The notes beneath the pieces were generated by a model. It had not been told where the DNA came from and searched no databases. It worked only from the letters and a program-made list of their open reading frames with translations. A DNA stretch of 64,000 nucleotides from Leclercia adecarboxylata (GTDB taxonomy: Bacteria > Pseudomonadota > Gammaproteobacteria > Enterobacterales > Enterobacteriaceae), in assembly GCA_901472455.1 (NCBI GenBank), contig LR590464.1:310001-374000 (forward strand), written 5' to 3'. Every line of letters begins with the position of its first letter. The stretch's first letter is position 1. A program made the translations under genes and the position numbers. Below are positions 42,710-52,492 of the stretch, one piece after another.

Positions 42710-43276
42710 ATGGCGACTTACTATAGCAACGATTTTCGTGCCGGTCTTAAAATCATGATGGACGGCGAACCGTACGCGGTTGAAGCCAGCGAATTCGTTA
42801 AACCAGGTAAAGGTCAGGCATTCGCACGCGTTAAGCTGCGCCGCCTGCTGACCGGTACCCGTGTAGAGAAAACCTTCAAATCCACCGACTCTGCTGAAGG
42901 CGCAGACGTGGTTGATATGAACCTGACCTACCTCTACAACGACGGTGAATTCTATCACTTCATGAACAACTCCACTTTCGAGCAGCTGTCTGCTGACGAG
43001 AAAGCGGTAGGTGACAGCGCTAAATGGCTGCTGGATCAGGCAGAGTGCATCGTGACCCTGTGGAACGGCCAGCCTATCGCTGTGACCCCACCAAACTTCG
43101 TTGAACTGGAAATCGTTGAAACAGACCCAGGTCTGAAAGGCGATACCGCAGGTACTGGCGGTAAGCCAGCCAAGCTGTCTACCGGTGCCGTGGTTAAAGT
43201 TCCACTGTTCGTGCAGACTGGCGAAATCATCAAAGTGGATACCCGCTCTGGTGAATACGTATCTCGCGTGAAGTAA
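42710..43276 (+). CDS. efp: Elongation factor P
   Basis: Intact 188-aa translation factor that rescues ribosomes stalled at polyproline. It begins [20 protein letters not shown]. The modified lysine is K34 in KPGKGQAF, the site beta-lysylated by EpmA/EpmB, both encoded in this window. Ends GEYVSRVK. Start by homology and the GAGGG ribosome site. Confidence 0.98.
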   Translation: MATYYSNDFRAGLKIMMDGEPYAVEASEFVKPGKGQAFARVKLRRLLTGTRVEKTFKSTDSAEGADVVDMNLTYLYNDGEFYHFMNNSTFEQLSADEKAVGDSAKWLLDQAECIVTLWNGQPIAVTPPNFVELEIVETDPGLKGDTAGTGGKPAKLSTGAVVKVPLFVQTGEIIKVDTRSGEYVSRVK

Positions 43277-43291
43277 TTCACTTCGGGATGA

Positions 43292-43319
43292 AAGGCGCAG
43301 TTTTTTGCTGCGCCTTTTT
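43292..43319 (+). terminator. efp terminator
   Basis: AAGGCGCAG-TTTTTTG-CTGCGCCTT followed by TTT, 15 bp after efp. Confidence 0.9.
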
Positions 43320-43342
43320 GACCGAAAAAGGATTCATGGACG

Positions 43343-43474
43343 ATGCAGCGCACAATCAAAATTTTCCTGCTGATGATCCTTGCTGGCTCATTGCTCACCG
43401 GCTGCAATACGGCCCGTGGCTTCGGGGAAGACATTAAAAGCCTCGGCCATGCCATTTCGCACGCCGCCTCCTGA
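43343..43474 (+). CDS. ecnA: Entericidin A lipoprotein
   Basis: 43-aa lipoprotein: MQRTIKIFLLMILAGSLL, lipobox LTGC, then NTARGFGEDIKSLGHAISHA and AS. Matches EcnA, the small antidote lipoprotein of the entericidin pair. Too short for most gene callers but clearly conserved. Confidence 0.9.
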   Translation: MQRTIKIFLLMILAGSLLTGCNTARGFGEDIKSLGHAISHAAS

Positions 43475-43579
43475 TTTTTCTTCTTTTCCTAAAAATTCTT
43501 CCTTTTCCATCACTCGCCGGGATCCTGGCTATGCTTATGTAGCTGTACACAATAACTTTGGCTAAAAAAGGAAGACATT

Positions 43580-43726
43580 ATGCTTAAGAAAACATTTGTA
43601 GCGATCTTTTCGGTTCTGGTGCTTTCGTCTGTACTGACGGCCTGTAATACCACTCGCGGCGTCGGTGAGGATATCTCCTCTGGCGGTAGCGCGATTTCTG
43701 GTGCGGCAACTAAAGCACAACAGTAA
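43580..43726 (+). CDS. ecnB: Entericidin B lipoprotein
   Basis: 48-aa lipoprotein: [18 protein letters not shown], lipobox LTAC, then [20 protein letters not shown] and ATKAQQ. Matches EcnB, the bacteriolytic partner of EcnA, RpoS-dependent in E. coli. AAGGAAG ribosome site. 105 bp after ecnA. Confidence 0.93.
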   Translation: MLKKTFVAIFSVLVLSSVLTACNTTRGVGEDISSGGSAISGAATKAQQ

Positions 43727-43775
43727 TCTTGGGCGGTACGGTGCTGAATACGTCGCCGTACCCTCAGTTTCCCCC

Positions 43776-44364
43776 TCAGGGTAGTGACAGAAACGGCGAG
43801 TACCGTGTATCCATGTGCAATTTCATTCGAATATTGCGCTTGTAGGTGTAAACCGTTTTCCCGTGAATACTCAGTTTACTGGCAATCTTCTGGTTGCTGG
43901 CGCCGTCCATCCATAGCGTTAACACTTTCTCTTCCTGGCGCGTCAGTAATGGCGTTGCGACAGGTCCAGGTTCACTGATTTCTTGTGAGGCTAATGCCTC
44001 ATTAATTGTCTGCGCCAGTATCGCCAGCGGGATCGTTTTGGCTAATGATGCCCACAAGGGAAAGGTATTCATAAAGGCCGACGTTTCAGGTTGTTCCTCT
44101 GATTGCAGTAAAACAAAAGGCACGGTTTCACTGGCGCTCATTAGAGAAGAGAGCTGCTGGATATGTTGTATGTCTGACGTAAATCCCTGCAAGTCTGCAA
44201 TGACCAGCGTCGGTTTCCATTGCAGAATATGCTCTCTGGCCAGAAAGAGATTGTTAAGGCCCGTTACCAGAACGGGGGGAGGGGAACAGCCCTGAATGAT
44301 TGATCCACATTTCCAGGCCCATGCGGGTGTAATGACACCGGTCAATCAAAAGAATTTTGAACAT
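43776..44364 (-). CDS. LuxR-type regulator next to the entericidin genes (one frameshift)
   Basis: About 195 aa. The true start is ATG 44364 (MFKILLIDRCHYTRMGLEMW). The frame is lost in a C/T run near 44270-44280 (FPSPP), and the protein continues VLVTGLNNLFLAREHILQWK. The N-terminal half resembles a receiver-like domain without clear phospho-acceptor context. The C-terminal GerE HTH is TRQEEKVLTLWMDGASNQKI and KLSIHGKTVYTYKRNIRMKL. It belongs to the BglJ/RcsB-like group found beside ecnAB in some enterics and absent from E. coli K-12 here. It may control ecnAB. Confidence 0.8.
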
Positions 44365-44562
44365 TTGGTTTTCGCAATCGGCAAAGTGAAGTCGCTTCCT
44401 GCATCGAGGAAGTCACTCATAGTAAAGAAGTCGGATGAGTTATAAATGGGGGAATTTCGCAGCTAATTACGTCTATTTCTTGCATTCAAATGGTTAACCA
44501 GGGCCAGAAACAAAGACGTTGAAAAATGAATGCATGCTCTTCACAATAAGTTGTTCACCCGC

Positions 44563-44607
44563 CTTACAGGACGACCTGTAAGAGCTTCTCTCATCGGGGA
44601 CGGCCCC
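44563..44607 (+). promoter_or_regulatory. Guanidine-II (mini-ykkC) riboswitch of gdx
   Basis: Two hairpins with ACGR loops: CTTACAGG-ACGA-CCTGTAAG (44563-44582) and GGGG-ACGG-CCCC (44596-44607), spaced by 13 bases. This is the defining architecture of the guanidine-II class, and it lies 29 bp before the guanidinium exporter gene gdx. The second hairpin is close to the ribosome site AAGGAG, which fits translational control. Confidence 0.92.
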
Positions 44608-44635
44608 AGACTGTTATTTAAGTTAAGGAGCCTTT

Positions 44636-44953
44636 ATGTCCTGGATTATTCTTTTTATTGCCGGTTTACTCGAAGTGGTTTGGGCCATTGGCCTGAAATA
44701 TACCCACGGGTTCACGCGTCTCACGCCCAGCATTATTACCGTTTCTGCGATGATCGTGAGCATTGTGCTGCTCTCCTGGGCCATGCGTTCGCTGCCCGTA
44801 GGGACGGCCTATGCAGTGTGGACGGGGATTGGTGCGGTAGGCGCGGCCATTACGGGCATTTTACTGCTGGGTGAGTCTGCGAGCCTGGCGCGTATTGCCA
44901 GCCTCGCATTGATCGTCGCCGGGATTATTGGGCTGAAGCTCAGCACTCACTAA
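44636..44953 (+). CDS. gdx: Gdx (SugE), guanidinium exporter of the SMR family
   Basis: Intact 105-aa four-helix small multidrug resistance protein. It starts [20 protein letters not shown] with the essential membrane glutamate (E13) and the Gdx-type motif [14 protein letters not shown], and ends [10 protein letters not shown]. It exports guanidinium in exchange for protons. The riboswitch upstream supports this substrate. The stop overlaps the stop of convergent blc by three bases. Confidence 0.96.
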   Translation: MSWIILFIAGLLEVVWAIGLKYTHGFTRLTPSIITVSAMIVSIVLLSWAMRSLPVGTAYAVWTGIGAVGAAITGILLLGESASLARIASLALIVAGIIGLKLSTH

Positions 44954-45480
44954 TGGGTCTGCTCAACCCAGACCAACTGGCTGATATCAAATCCCTGACG
45001 GCTGGCAGAGTCCAGCAATCTCTGTTTCATCTCATCTGAAATCGTTGGTGTGCGGGAAAGAACCCACAGGTAGTCACGATCGGCCCCGCACACCAGCGCA
45101 TGCTGATAATTTTTATCCAGCGCAATCACGTTATACCCGCCATAAAAAGGACCGATGAAAGAGGCTTTCAGCGCGGCGGTATCAGACGCGCCGGTAAAGT
45201 AGGCTTTCCCCGTCATTTTTTGCCACATGCCGCGGTCAGGATTATAGCCACGGTTGATGACCTGGATTCCGCCGTCGCTCATCAGGCTGTAGTGAGCCGT
45301 TACCTGTTGTAAGGCACGCTCATAGCGATGGTCAAAACGGGCAATTTCATACCAGGAACCCATAAATTGCTGGGCGTTAAAGGGCCGGACGACAGTCACA
45401 CCCTGAGGCGGGGCAGGCGTACTACAGGAAACAACCAGAAATGCAGCGGCAACGGCGGCGATGACGGGCAGGATGCGCAT
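44950..45480 (-). CDS. blc: Blc, outer-membrane lipocalin
   Basis: Intact 176-aa bacterial lipocalin. Signal peptide and lipobox are VVSC (Cys about residue 19). The lipocalin signature is [20 protein letters not shown] (GxW), followed by [20 protein letters not shown] and [20 protein letters not shown]. Binds lysophospholipids in E. coli. The start at 45480 is taken for the signal peptide; a longer in-frame start at 45633 would run into frdD. Confidence 0.94.
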   Translation of the reverse strand: MRILPVIAAVAAAFLVVSCSTPAPPQGVTVVRPFNAQQFMGSWYEIARFDHRYERALQQVTAHYSLMSDGGIQVINRGYNPDRGMWQKMTGKAYFTGASDTAALKASFIGPFYGGYNVIALDKNYQHALVCGADRDYLWVLSRTPTISDEMKQRLLDSASRQGFDISQLVWVEQTH

Positions 45481-45566
45481 AGGCGTTTCCTTACAGGATT
45501 TTTCATAAGTGTAGAACCTGTCAGGAATTTTGCTCTCCCACCAACAGGCAGGAGAGCGGAGGAAGA

Positions 45567-45926
45567 TCACATAAACACAACGGCAACCAGCGTGACCACG
45601 CTCAGAATGGCGGCCAGTCCGTAGAACACCCATTTCCCGTTAGGGACGTGGATCTTCAGGTCGTGCATGGCGTGATGAATACGGTGCAGGCCACACCACA
45701 GCGGCAGCACGATCATCAGGAAAATGAACACCCGGCCAATAAGGCTATGGGCAAAAGCCAACACCCGCTCGTAGCCCAGCGCATCGCCGGGGTAAAGCCC
45801 CAGCGGCAGCATAATGCCCACCAGCAGAATAATGACCGGCGCAATAATGGCGCACCACATACCACCTGCCCCGAAGAGTCCCCAGAAGACTGGCTCATCA
45901 GAACGTTTTGGAGTTGGATTAATCAC
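45567..45926 (-). CDS. frdD: FrdD, fumarate reductase membrane anchor
   Basis: Intact 119-aa anchor subunit with three helices ([40 protein letters not shown]). Starts [20 protein letters not shown]. Last gene of frdABCD; with FrdC it binds menaquinol. Only 86 bp separate it from blc, so no ampC or ampR is present here. Confidence 0.97.
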   Translation of the reverse strand: MINPTPKRSDEPVFWGLFGAGGMWCAIIAPVIILLVGIMLPLGLYPGDALGYERVLAFAHSLIGRVFIFLMIVLPLWCGLHRIHHAMHDLKIHVPNGKWVFYGLAAILSVVTLVAVVFM

Positions 45927-45936
45927 AGAGGTCTCC

Positions 45937-46335
45937 TTACCAGAACAGGGCTACGCCAAGAACCACCACGGTCACGACCGCAGTCACCGCCCAGAGTCCT
46001 TTGATGATCGGCTCTGGCCCCAGCTTTTCGTTTTTGACGATAATATTTGCCGCTTTCGGCGCCAGCTCAAACCAGGTTTTGGTATGCAACAGCGCTGCCG
46101 CCAGCACGATGATATTCAGGATCACCACAATAGGGTTCTGCAGGAATCCAACAAAACCGGCCCAGGTTTCAGGCCCGTGCTTAAGGGCAAACAGACCGTA
46201 CAGCAGTTCGATGCTGAACCACACCGCCGGCACCGCCGTGCCTTCACGCAGCATATAGAAGCGATAAAACGGCAGATTTTTCCACCAGGTGGACGGCATC
46301 GGCCGGACATAGGCTTTGCGTTTAGTCGTCATCAT
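45937..46335 (-). CDS. frdC: FrdC, fumarate reductase membrane anchor
   Basis: Intact 131-132 aa subunit. It starts (M)[20 protein letters not shown], then [20 protein letters not shown], with three hydrophobic helices and the end [12 protein letters not shown]. The second of two consecutive ATGs (46332) matches the E. coli start. 7 bp after frdB. Confidence 0.97.
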   Translation of the reverse strand: MMTTKRKAYVRPMPSTWWKNLPFYRFYMLREGTAVPAVWFSIELLYGLFALKHGPETWAGFVGFLQNPIVVILNIIVLAAALLHTKTWFELAPKAANIIVKNEKLGPEPIIKGLWAVTAVVTVVVLGVALFW

Positions 46336-46342
46336 GCACTCC

Positions 46343-47077
46343 TTAGCGTGGTTTCAGGGTAGCGATAAGAAAGTCTTTCGAACTTTCCACTTTGCCCTGC
46401 TGGATCGCGGCGGCCGGGTCGACGTGCTTCGGACACACTTCCGAGCAGTAGCCAACGAAGGTACAGGTCCAGACACCGTTCTGGCTGTTCAGCTGCGCCA
46501 TACGTTCTTTCTTACCGTGATCGCGGCTATCTTCGTTGTAGCGATGCGCCAGGGTAATCGCGGCTGGGCCAATAAACTCTGGATTCAGACCAAACTGCGG
46601 GCAGGCGGCATAACAGAGACCGCAGTTAATGCAGCCGGAGAACTGATGATATTTAGCCATCTGCGCCGGGGTTTGCTTGTTCGGTCCCTGTTCCGGCGTG
46701 CGCGGATTGCCAATAATGTACGGCTTGATGGCTTCCAGGCTCTCGATAAAGTGGGTCATGTCGACCACCAAATCGCGCTCAATCGGGAAGTTAGCCAGCG
46801 CTTCGACCTTCATCCCTTTCGGGTATTCACGCAGGAAGGTCTTACAGGCCAGTTTGGGCACCTTGTTGACCATCATGCCGCAGGAGCCGCATATCGCCAT
46901 ACGGCAGGACCAGCGGTAGCTCAGGTCCGGCGCCAGGTTGTCTTTGATGTAGCCAAGCGCATCCAGCAGGGAGGTCTGCTCATCGTAAGGCACGTCATAG
47001 AAAGTGCTGTGCGGCGCGCTGTCTACTTCCGGGTTGTAGCGCACCACTTCCACTTTCATCGTTTGCATCTCAGCCAT
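46343..47077 (-). CDS. frdB: FrdB, fumarate reductase iron-sulfur subunit
   Basis: Intact 244-aa electron-transfer subunit. The [2Fe-2S] site is [15 protein letters not shown], and [4Fe-4S]/[3Fe-4S] ligands are in [20 protein letters not shown] and [15 protein letters not shown]. Starts [20 protein letters not shown] at 47077 and overlaps the frdA end by eight bases. Confidence 0.98.
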   Translation of the reverse strand: MAEMQTMKVEVVRYNPEVDSAPHSTFYDVPYDEQTSLLDALGYIKDNLAPDLSYRWSCRMAICGSCGMMVNKVPKLACKTFLREYPKGMKVEALANFPIERDLVVDMTHFIESLEAIKPYIIGNPRTPEQGPNKQTPAQMAKYHQFSGCINCGLCYAACPQFGLNPEFIGPAAITLAHRYNEDSRDHGKKERMAQLNSQNGVWTCTFVGYCSEVCPKHVDPAAAIQQGKVESSKDFLIATLKPR

Positions 47078-48860
47078 TTGTCGTCTCCTTCTTCTCGGCT
47101 GCTTCCGCTTCTGCACCGTACACACGTTTCGCCGGTGCCAGCGTGGTGATCTTCACGTCGCTGTAGTCCAGACGGGTAGAGCCGTCTGCATCGCGATAAG
47201 CGAGGGTATGCTTCAGGAAGTTCACGTCGTCACGCTCCGTGCAGCCTTCGTCCAGGCGCTGGTGCGCACCGCGCGACTCTTTACGTGCGAAGGCGGAGTG
47301 CGCCATACATTCGGCCACGTTCAGGCCATGACCCAACTCAATGGTGTAGAGCAGATCGGTATTAAAGACGCTGGAGGTGTCAGTCACGCGTACCCGTTTG
47401 AAGCGCTCCTGCAGCTCGGCCAGCTTGTCGATGGTCTTCTGCATCAGCTCCGGTGTACGGTAAATGCCGCAACCTTCTTCCATGGACAGACCCATTTCGT
47501 CGCGGATCTTCGCCCAGTTTTCAGTGCCTTCCTGATTAACCAGCTTTTTCAGGCGCTGCTCCACATCGGCCACCTGCGCATCAAGCGCGGCACTGTTAGC
47601 GGTGCCAGCCGTCGCAGCGCGTGCCACGGCTTGTTCACCAGCAAGACGGCCAAACACCACCAGTTCTGCCAGTGAGTTTGAACCCAGACGGTTAGCGCCA
47701 TGCAGGCCGACGGACGAACATTCGCCCACTGCAAACAGCCCTTTAATACGGGTTTCACACTGCTGATCGGTTTCGATACCGCCCATGGTGTAGTGCGCGG
47801 TTGGGCGTACCGGAATCGGATCTTTGACAGGATCGACGCCCACATACGCTTTCGACAGTTCGCAAATGAAGGGCAGACGTTCCAGCAGCTTCTGCTCACC
47901 CAGGTGGCGCAGGTCGAGATAGACCACATCGCCGCGTGGGGTTGGGATGGTGTTGCCTTTACGCCACTCGTGCCAGAACGCTTGTGACACTTTGTCGCGC
48001 GGGCCGAGTTCCATGTATTTGTTTTTCGGCTCACCCAGCGGGGTTTCGGGACCCATGCCGTAATCCTGCAGATAGCGATAGCCATCTTTATTGACCAGAA
48101 TGCCGCCTTCGCCGCGGCAGCCTTCAGTCATCAGAATGCCGGAGCCGGGCAGGCCGGTTGGGTGATACTGGACGAACTCCATGTCGCGCAGTGGAATGCC
48201 ATGCTGTAACGCCATGCCCATTCCGTCGCCCGTCACGATGCCGCCGTTGGTATTGTAGCGATACACGCGTCCGGCACCGCCGGTGGCCATCACCACCGCA
48301 TTGGCGCGGATCTGCACCAGCGTGCCTTCCATCATGTTCATCGCCACCAGGCCGCGGGCCTGGCCGTCATCGACCAGAATGTCGAGGACGAAATGTTCGT
48401 CGAAGCGTTGGATCTGTGGGAACTGCAGCGAGGTCTGGAACAGGGTGTGGAGCATATGGAAGCCGGTCTTATCGGCGGCAAACCAGGTACGTTCAATCTT
48501 CATGCCGCCGAAGCGACGCACATTGACGCTGCCATCTTCACGACGGCTCCAGGGGCAACCCCACTGCTCCAGCTGGGTCATTTCCGTTGGGCAATGATGA
48601 ACGAAATAATCAACGACATCCTGTTCGCACAGCCAGTCGCCACCGGCAACGGTGTCGTGGAAGTGATACTCAAAGCTGTCATGATCCTGCGCGACGGCGG
48701 CGGATCCTCCCTCCGCGGCGACCGTATGGCTGCGCATCGGGTAGACTTTTGAAATCAGGGCAATTTTAGCGTTTGGGTTAGCCTGGGCTGCAGCAATTGC
48801 TGCGCGTAATCCCGCTCCGCCTGCGCCTATAATGGCAAGATCGGCTTGAAAGGTATGCAC
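47070..48860 (-). CDS. frdA: FrdA, fumarate reductase flavoprotein
   Basis: Intact 596-aa catalytic subunit reducing fumarate to succinate in anaerobic respiration. The FAD fold is [20 protein letters not shown], the covalent-FAD histidine is in [18 protein letters not shown], and active-site segments are [19 protein letters not shown] and [19 protein letters not shown]. Starts [15 protein letters not shown]. First gene of frdABCD; divergent from epmA. Confidence 0.99.
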   Translation of the reverse strand: MHTFQADLAIIGAGGAGLRAAIAAAQANPNAKIALISKVYPMRSHTVAAEGGSAAVAQDHDSFEYHFHDTVAGGDWLCEQDVVDYFVHHCPTEMTQLEQWGCPWSRREDGSVNVRRFGGMKIERTWFAADKTGFHMLHTLFQTSLQFPQIQRFDEHFVLDILVDDGQARGLVAMNMMEGTLVQIRANAVVMATGGAGRVYRYNTNGGIVTGDGMGMALQHGIPLRDMEFVQYHPTGLPGSGILMTEGCRGEGGILVNKDGYRYLQDYGMGPETPLGEPKNKYMELGPRDKVSQAFWHEWRKGNTIPTPRGDVVYLDLRHLGEQKLLERLPFICELSKAYVGVDPVKDPIPVRPTAHYTMGGIETDQQCETRIKGLFAVGECSSVGLHGANRLGSNSLAELVVFGRLAGEQAVARAATAGTANSAALDAQVADVEQRLKKLVNQEGTENWAKIRDEMGLSMEEGCGIYRTPELMQKTIDKLAELQERFKRVRVTDTSSVFNTDLLYTIELGHGLNVAECMAHSAFARKESRGAHQRLDEGCTERDDVNFLKHTLAYRDADGSTRLDYSDVKITTLAPAKRVYGAEAEAAEKKETTNG

Positions 48861-49170
48861 GACATTCCTCCAGATTTTTGATATTTCGCATCTCCGCTAC
48901 CCTGAGGTAGTGCACGGCCCGGTAAGGCGAATGCGAAAGCGATTCCACTGCTCCTTTATGGGTAACGCAGTATAGCCTTAGGAAAGAAAGGGAAATTTGA
49001 CGTGTTCGATTTTTTTGCGGTTCTTTCCCGCGATTTATCACTGTAATTGATGAATCACGTCACGAAATTATTGGAAGTTATGAAAACCACAAAATTGACT
49101 GTGCAAAATTTGTCTCTGCCATAGGTTACGAGTAGACTTCGTCCCCTTGTCTGAAATCGGAGAACTTCTC
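48861..49170. other. Divergent promoter region frdA / epmA
   Basis: 310 bp without a gene. It holds AT-rich stretches (ATTTTTTTGCGG near 49008, CGTCACGAAATTATTGGAAG near 49059) and a partial FNR-like element (TAATTGATGAATCACG near 49042) that is too weak to call. frdA is FNR- and NarL-regulated in E. coli. Confidence 0.5.
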
Positions 49171-50148
49171 ATGAGCGAAACGGCCACCTGGCAGCCGAGC
49201 GCATCCATCCCCAATCTATTAAAACGCGCCGCAATTATGTCGGAGATCCGCCGCTTCTTTGCCGACCGCGGTGTGCTGGAGGTGGAAACGCCCTGCATGA
49301 GCCAGGCGACGGTAACGGATATTCACCTGGTGCCGTTTGAGACCCGTTTCGTTGGCCCTGGTCACTCCCAGGGGATGAATCTCTATCTGATGACCAGCCC
49401 GGAATACCACATGAAACGCCTGCTGGCGGCGGGATGTGGCCCGGTATATCAGCTGTGCCGCAGTTTCCGTAATGAAGAGATGGGGCGTCATCACAACCCG
49501 GAATTCACCATGCTGGAGTGGTACCGGCCGCATTATGATATGTATCGCCTGATGAACGAGGTGGACGACCTCCTGCAGCAGGTACTGGAGTGCCCGGAAG
49601 CCGAAACCCTCTCTTATCAGCAGGCTTTCCAGCGCCATCTGGAAATTGATCCGCTCTCTGCGGATAAAACCCAGCTGCGCGAAGTGGCGGCAAAACTGGA
49701 TCTCAGCAACGTTGCAGATACTGAAGAAGATCGCGACACGCTGCTGCAGCTGCTCTTTACCTTTGGCGTTGAGCCGCAGATTGGCAAAGATCGTCCGACC
49801 TTTGTCTATCACTTCCCGGCAAGCCAGGCGTCACTGGCGCAGATCAGTACCGAAGATCACCGCGTGGCGGAGCGTTTCGAGGTGTACTTTAAAGGTATTG
49901 AACTGGCGAATGGTTTCCATGAACTGACCGACGCCCGTGAACAGCAGCAGCGTTTCGACCAGGATAATCGCAAGCGTGCCGCGCGCGGCCTGCCGCAGCA
50001 GCCTATCGATCACAATCTGTTGGGCGCGTTAAAAGCTGGCTTGCCGGACTGCTCCGGCGTGGCGCTGGGGGTTGATCGTCTGGTGATGCTGGCGCTTGGC
50101 GCAGAGCAGCTTGGCGACGTGATTGCATTTACGGTTGATCGCGCGTAA
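49171..50148 (+). CDS. epmA: EpmA, EF-P lysine ligase
   Basis: Intact 325-aa paralogue of the class-II lysyl-tRNA synthetase catalytic domain that attaches (R)-beta-lysine to EF-P K34. It starts [20 protein letters not shown]. Motif 2 is [20 protein letters not shown] and motif 3 is [17 protein letters not shown]. The anticodon-binding domain is absent, as normal. The start 49171 is chosen over the upstream ATG 49147 by homology and the GGAGAA ribosome site. Confidence 0.97.
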   Translation: MSETATWQPSASIPNLLKRAAIMSEIRRFFADRGVLEVETPCMSQATVTDIHLVPFETRFVGPGHSQGMNLYLMTSPEYHMKRLLAAGCGPVYQLCRSFRNEEMGRHHNPEFTMLEWYRPHYDMYRLMNEVDDLLQQVLECPEAETLSYQQAFQRHLEIDPLSADKTQLREVAAKLDLSNVADTEEDRDTLLQLLFTFGVEPQIGKDRPTFVYHFPASQASLAQISTEDHRVAERFEVYFKGIELANGFHELTDAREQQQRFDQDNRKRAARGLPQQPIDHNLLGALKAGLPDCSGVALGVDRLVMLALGAEQLGDVIAFTVDRA

Positions 50149-50346
50149 TAAAATACCGGGCGGTGCGCGTCTCTGCCCGGTATGCCTCCCTCCCTGGCAA
50201 TAAATTCCTCACTAATTATTAATGACATCAATAACTTCCAGTGCCGCGTAACGCAGGCTATTTTCCTAATTTGCCCTGAATAGCCACACTGTTCATCTGG
50301 TCATCTGCTACCATCCGCGCAGTTTATTTTCGCTTTGGATGGTTCT

Positions 50347-51849
50347 ATGTCCCACTCAATGAAAAAGATGACCCTGACCGGTCTCATCCTGATGATCTTT
50401 ACGTCAGTGTTTGGTTTTGCCAATAGCCCCTCGGCGTTTTACCTGATGGGCTACAGCGCGACGCCGTTTTATATCGTCTCTGCTCTGTTCTTCTTTATTC
50501 CGTTTGCGCTAATGATGGCGGAGATGGGGTCCGCTTATCGCAAGGAAGAGGGCGGGATTTACTCGTGGATGAACAACAGCATCGGGCCGCGCTACGCGTT
50601 TATCGGCACGTTTATGTGGTTCTCTTCCTACGTGGTCTGGATGGTCAGTACGGCCGCCAAAGTGTGGGTACCCTTCTCGACGTTTCTCTTTGGAGCAGAT
50701 AAAACGCAGGTCTGGTCTTTGGCTGGACTTAGCTCCACACAGGTCGTCGGGATTCTCGCGGTCTGCTGGATGATGCTGGTAACGCTGGTGGCATCGAAAG
50801 GCATCAACAAAATCGCACGCATAACCGCCGTGGGCGGTATTTCAGTCATGTGTCTGAACCTGGTCCTGCTGTTGGTGAGCATCGCGATTTTGTGCCTCAA
50901 CGGCGGCCATTTTGCACAGGAGGTGAATTTCGTTTCGTCACCTAACCCGAGCTATCAGTCCGGCCTCGCGATGCTCTCCTTTGTGGTGTTTGCGATCTTT
51001 GCCTACGGCGGTATTGAAGCCGTGGGCGGCCTGGTCGATAAAACCGAAAACCCGGAAAAGAACTTTGCCAAAGGGATTATCTTCGCGGCGATAGTTATCT
51101 CTGTCGGCTACTCGCTGGCGATTTTCCTCTGGGGGGTGAGCACCAACTGGCAGCAGGTGTTAAGCAACGACACCACTAACCTTGGCAATATTACTTACGT
51201 GCTGATGAAGAGCCTGGGGATGACGCTCGGGCAGGCAATGCAGCTGACGCCGGATGCGGCCACGACGATGGGCGTCTGGTTTGCGCGTATCACCGGCCTG
51301 TCGATGTTCCTCGCCTATACCGGTGCTTTCTTCACGCTGATCTATTCACCGCTAAAAGCGATTATCCAGGGAACACCAAAAGCGCTGTGGCCGACCCGCA
51401 TGACGCAACTCAACACGGCAGGCATGCCTGCGAATGCCATGTGGATGCAGTGTCTGCTGGTCTGTGTGTTTATTCTTCTGGTGTCGTTCGGAGGGGATAC
51501 TGCTTCTGCGTTTTATAACAAGCTGACCCTGATGGCGAACGTATCAATGACGCTGCCCTATCTTTTCCTGACTCTGGCGTTCCCGTTCTTTAAGGCGAAG
51601 CAGGATCTGGAACGTCCGTTCGTGATTTTCAAAACCCGCGCCGCCACGCTGCTGGCAACGACCGTCGTCGTGCTGGTGGTAGCCTTTGCAAATATTTTCA
51701 CCGTGATCCAGCCGGTTATTGAGGCCAACGACTGGAACAGCGCGCTGTGGATGGTCGGCGGCCCGATCTTCTTCTCGCTGATGGCGATGGGGATATACGA
51801 GAATTACCGTCGTCGCGTAGCGCAATCACCGATTTGGGTGGCTGACTGA
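50347..51849 (+). CDS. yjeM: YjeM, APC-family amino acid transporter
   Basis: Intact 500-aa inner-membrane transporter of the glutamate:GABA antiporter-like group. It starts MSHSMKKMTLTGLILMIFTS, has SVFGFANSPSAFYLMGYSAT, KEEGGIYSWMNNSIGPRYAF and YGGIEAVGGLVDKTENPEKN, and ends RRVAQSPIWVAD, with about twelve hydrophobic helices. Substrate not established. Start 50347 (second in-frame ATG) by homology. Confidence 0.93.
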   Translation: MSHSMKKMTLTGLILMIFTSVFGFANSPSAFYLMGYSATPFYIVSALFFFIPFALMMAEMGSAYRKEEGGIYSWMNNSIGPRYAFIGTFMWFSSYVVWMVSTAAKVWVPFSTFLFGADKTQVWSLAGLSSTQVVGILAVCWMMLVTLVASKGINKIARITAVGGISVMCLNLVLLLVSIAILCLNGGHFAQEVNFVSSPNPSYQSGLAMLSFVVFAIFAYGGIEAVGGLVDKTENPEKNFAKGIIFAAIVISVGYSLAIFLWGVSTNWQQVLSNDTTNLGNITYVLMKSLGMTLGQAMQLTPDAATTMGVWFARITGLSMFLAYTGAFFTLIYSPLKAIIQGTPKALWPTRMTQLNTAGMPANAMWMQCLLVCVFILLVSFGGDTASAFYNKLTLMANVSMTLPYLFLTLAFPFFKAKQDLERPFVIFKTRAATLLATTVVVLVVAFANIFTVIQPVIEANDWNSALWMVGGPIFFSLMAMGIYENYRRRVAQSPIWVAD

Positions 51850-51857
51850 GTTCGCTA

Positions 51858-51893
51858 TTCCCCTACTGCCTGAAAGTGTGCGGGGAGTAGGGG
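51858..51893 (+). terminator. Possible yjeM terminator
   Basis: CCCCTACT ... AGTAGGGG hairpin with a 17-base loop, starting about 10 bp after yjeM. No strong T-tract. Confidence 0.4.
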
Positions 51894-51958
51894 GGTATTG
51901 CATCTTTGCGATGTAATCCTTTGTGGCAAGCCGGGCATCCGAACCGATAATCTGACAG

Positions 51959-52138
51959 ATGAACACATCATTCTGGCAGGCTCACGATGTAACAGAGATA
52001 CCCAAAGAAGTACGGGTAATCGCATTGCTTCCATTCACCAGCCCGTGGGTCAGTCTTCACGAGTATACGGTGAGACGCATAATTGCGAAAAAAAAGCGCG
52101 ATCATGGCCATCTTGGAAGGTATTTAAGTGAGCTATAA
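51959..52138 (+). CDS. Possible small unknown protein, 59 aa
   Basis: Open frame MNTSFWQAHDVTEIPKEVRV, then IALLPFTSPWVSLHEYTVRR, ending RDHGHLGRYLSEL. The basic, ordered composition and the overlap with the GTG start of the next gene argue for coding. No clear ribosome site is seen before ATG 51959, and the frame opens only two codons upstream, so the 5' part may be missing or frameshifted. Family unknown. Confidence 0.35.
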   Translation: MNTSFWQAHDVTEIPKEVRVIALLPFTSPWVSLHEYTVRRIIAKKKRDHGHLGRYLSEL

Positions 52139-52446
52139 AATATTTACGCTTGGGATCATCTGGCTGTGCTTATCGATTATCGTCACTGTTATCTTCTCAA
52201 CACAGGATAAGGAATGGTGGATTGGAGAAGAGAACATCAAAAACATCTGTGACCTGATGGCGTATGTCGAGAATGATGATATCCGCGATTTCGGAATGCT
52301 CAGTACGTTTCCCGATTTTTTTACCTGCGCTGTATGCTTTTTTGATAAAAAAAGCCCATCACGGATTTCTGTACCTTATAACAATACTCATCGCAGGCAT
52401 CTGGTTATGGCGATTTGTTTTCAGGTACCAGTTTTGTCTTGGGTAA
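52128..52446 (+). CDS. yjeO: YjeO-like inner-membrane protein (frameshifted)
   Basis: About 105 aa, GTG start: MSYKIFTLGIIWLCLSIIVT (first membrane helix), then TQDKEWWIGEENIKNICDLM and YVENDDIRDFGMLSTFPDF. A base too many in the T run near 52316-52322 shifts the frame. The protein continues LPALYAFLIKKAHHGFLYLI with a second and third helix and ends FVFRYQFCLG at 52446. Position between yjeM and mscM and the sequence pattern fit E. coli YjeO, of unknown function. Confidence 0.6.
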
Positions 52447-52460
52447 AATCGCAGGCAAAA

Positions 52461-52492
52461 AAGCCAGCCACTGATGCGGCTGGCTTTTATTT
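52461..52492. terminator. Bidirectional terminator between yjeO and mscM
   Basis: AAAAGCCAGCC-ACTGATGC-GGCTGGCTTTT with T-runs on both strands. It lies 14 bp after the yjeO stop and directly after the reconstructed mscM stop. Confidence 0.85.
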
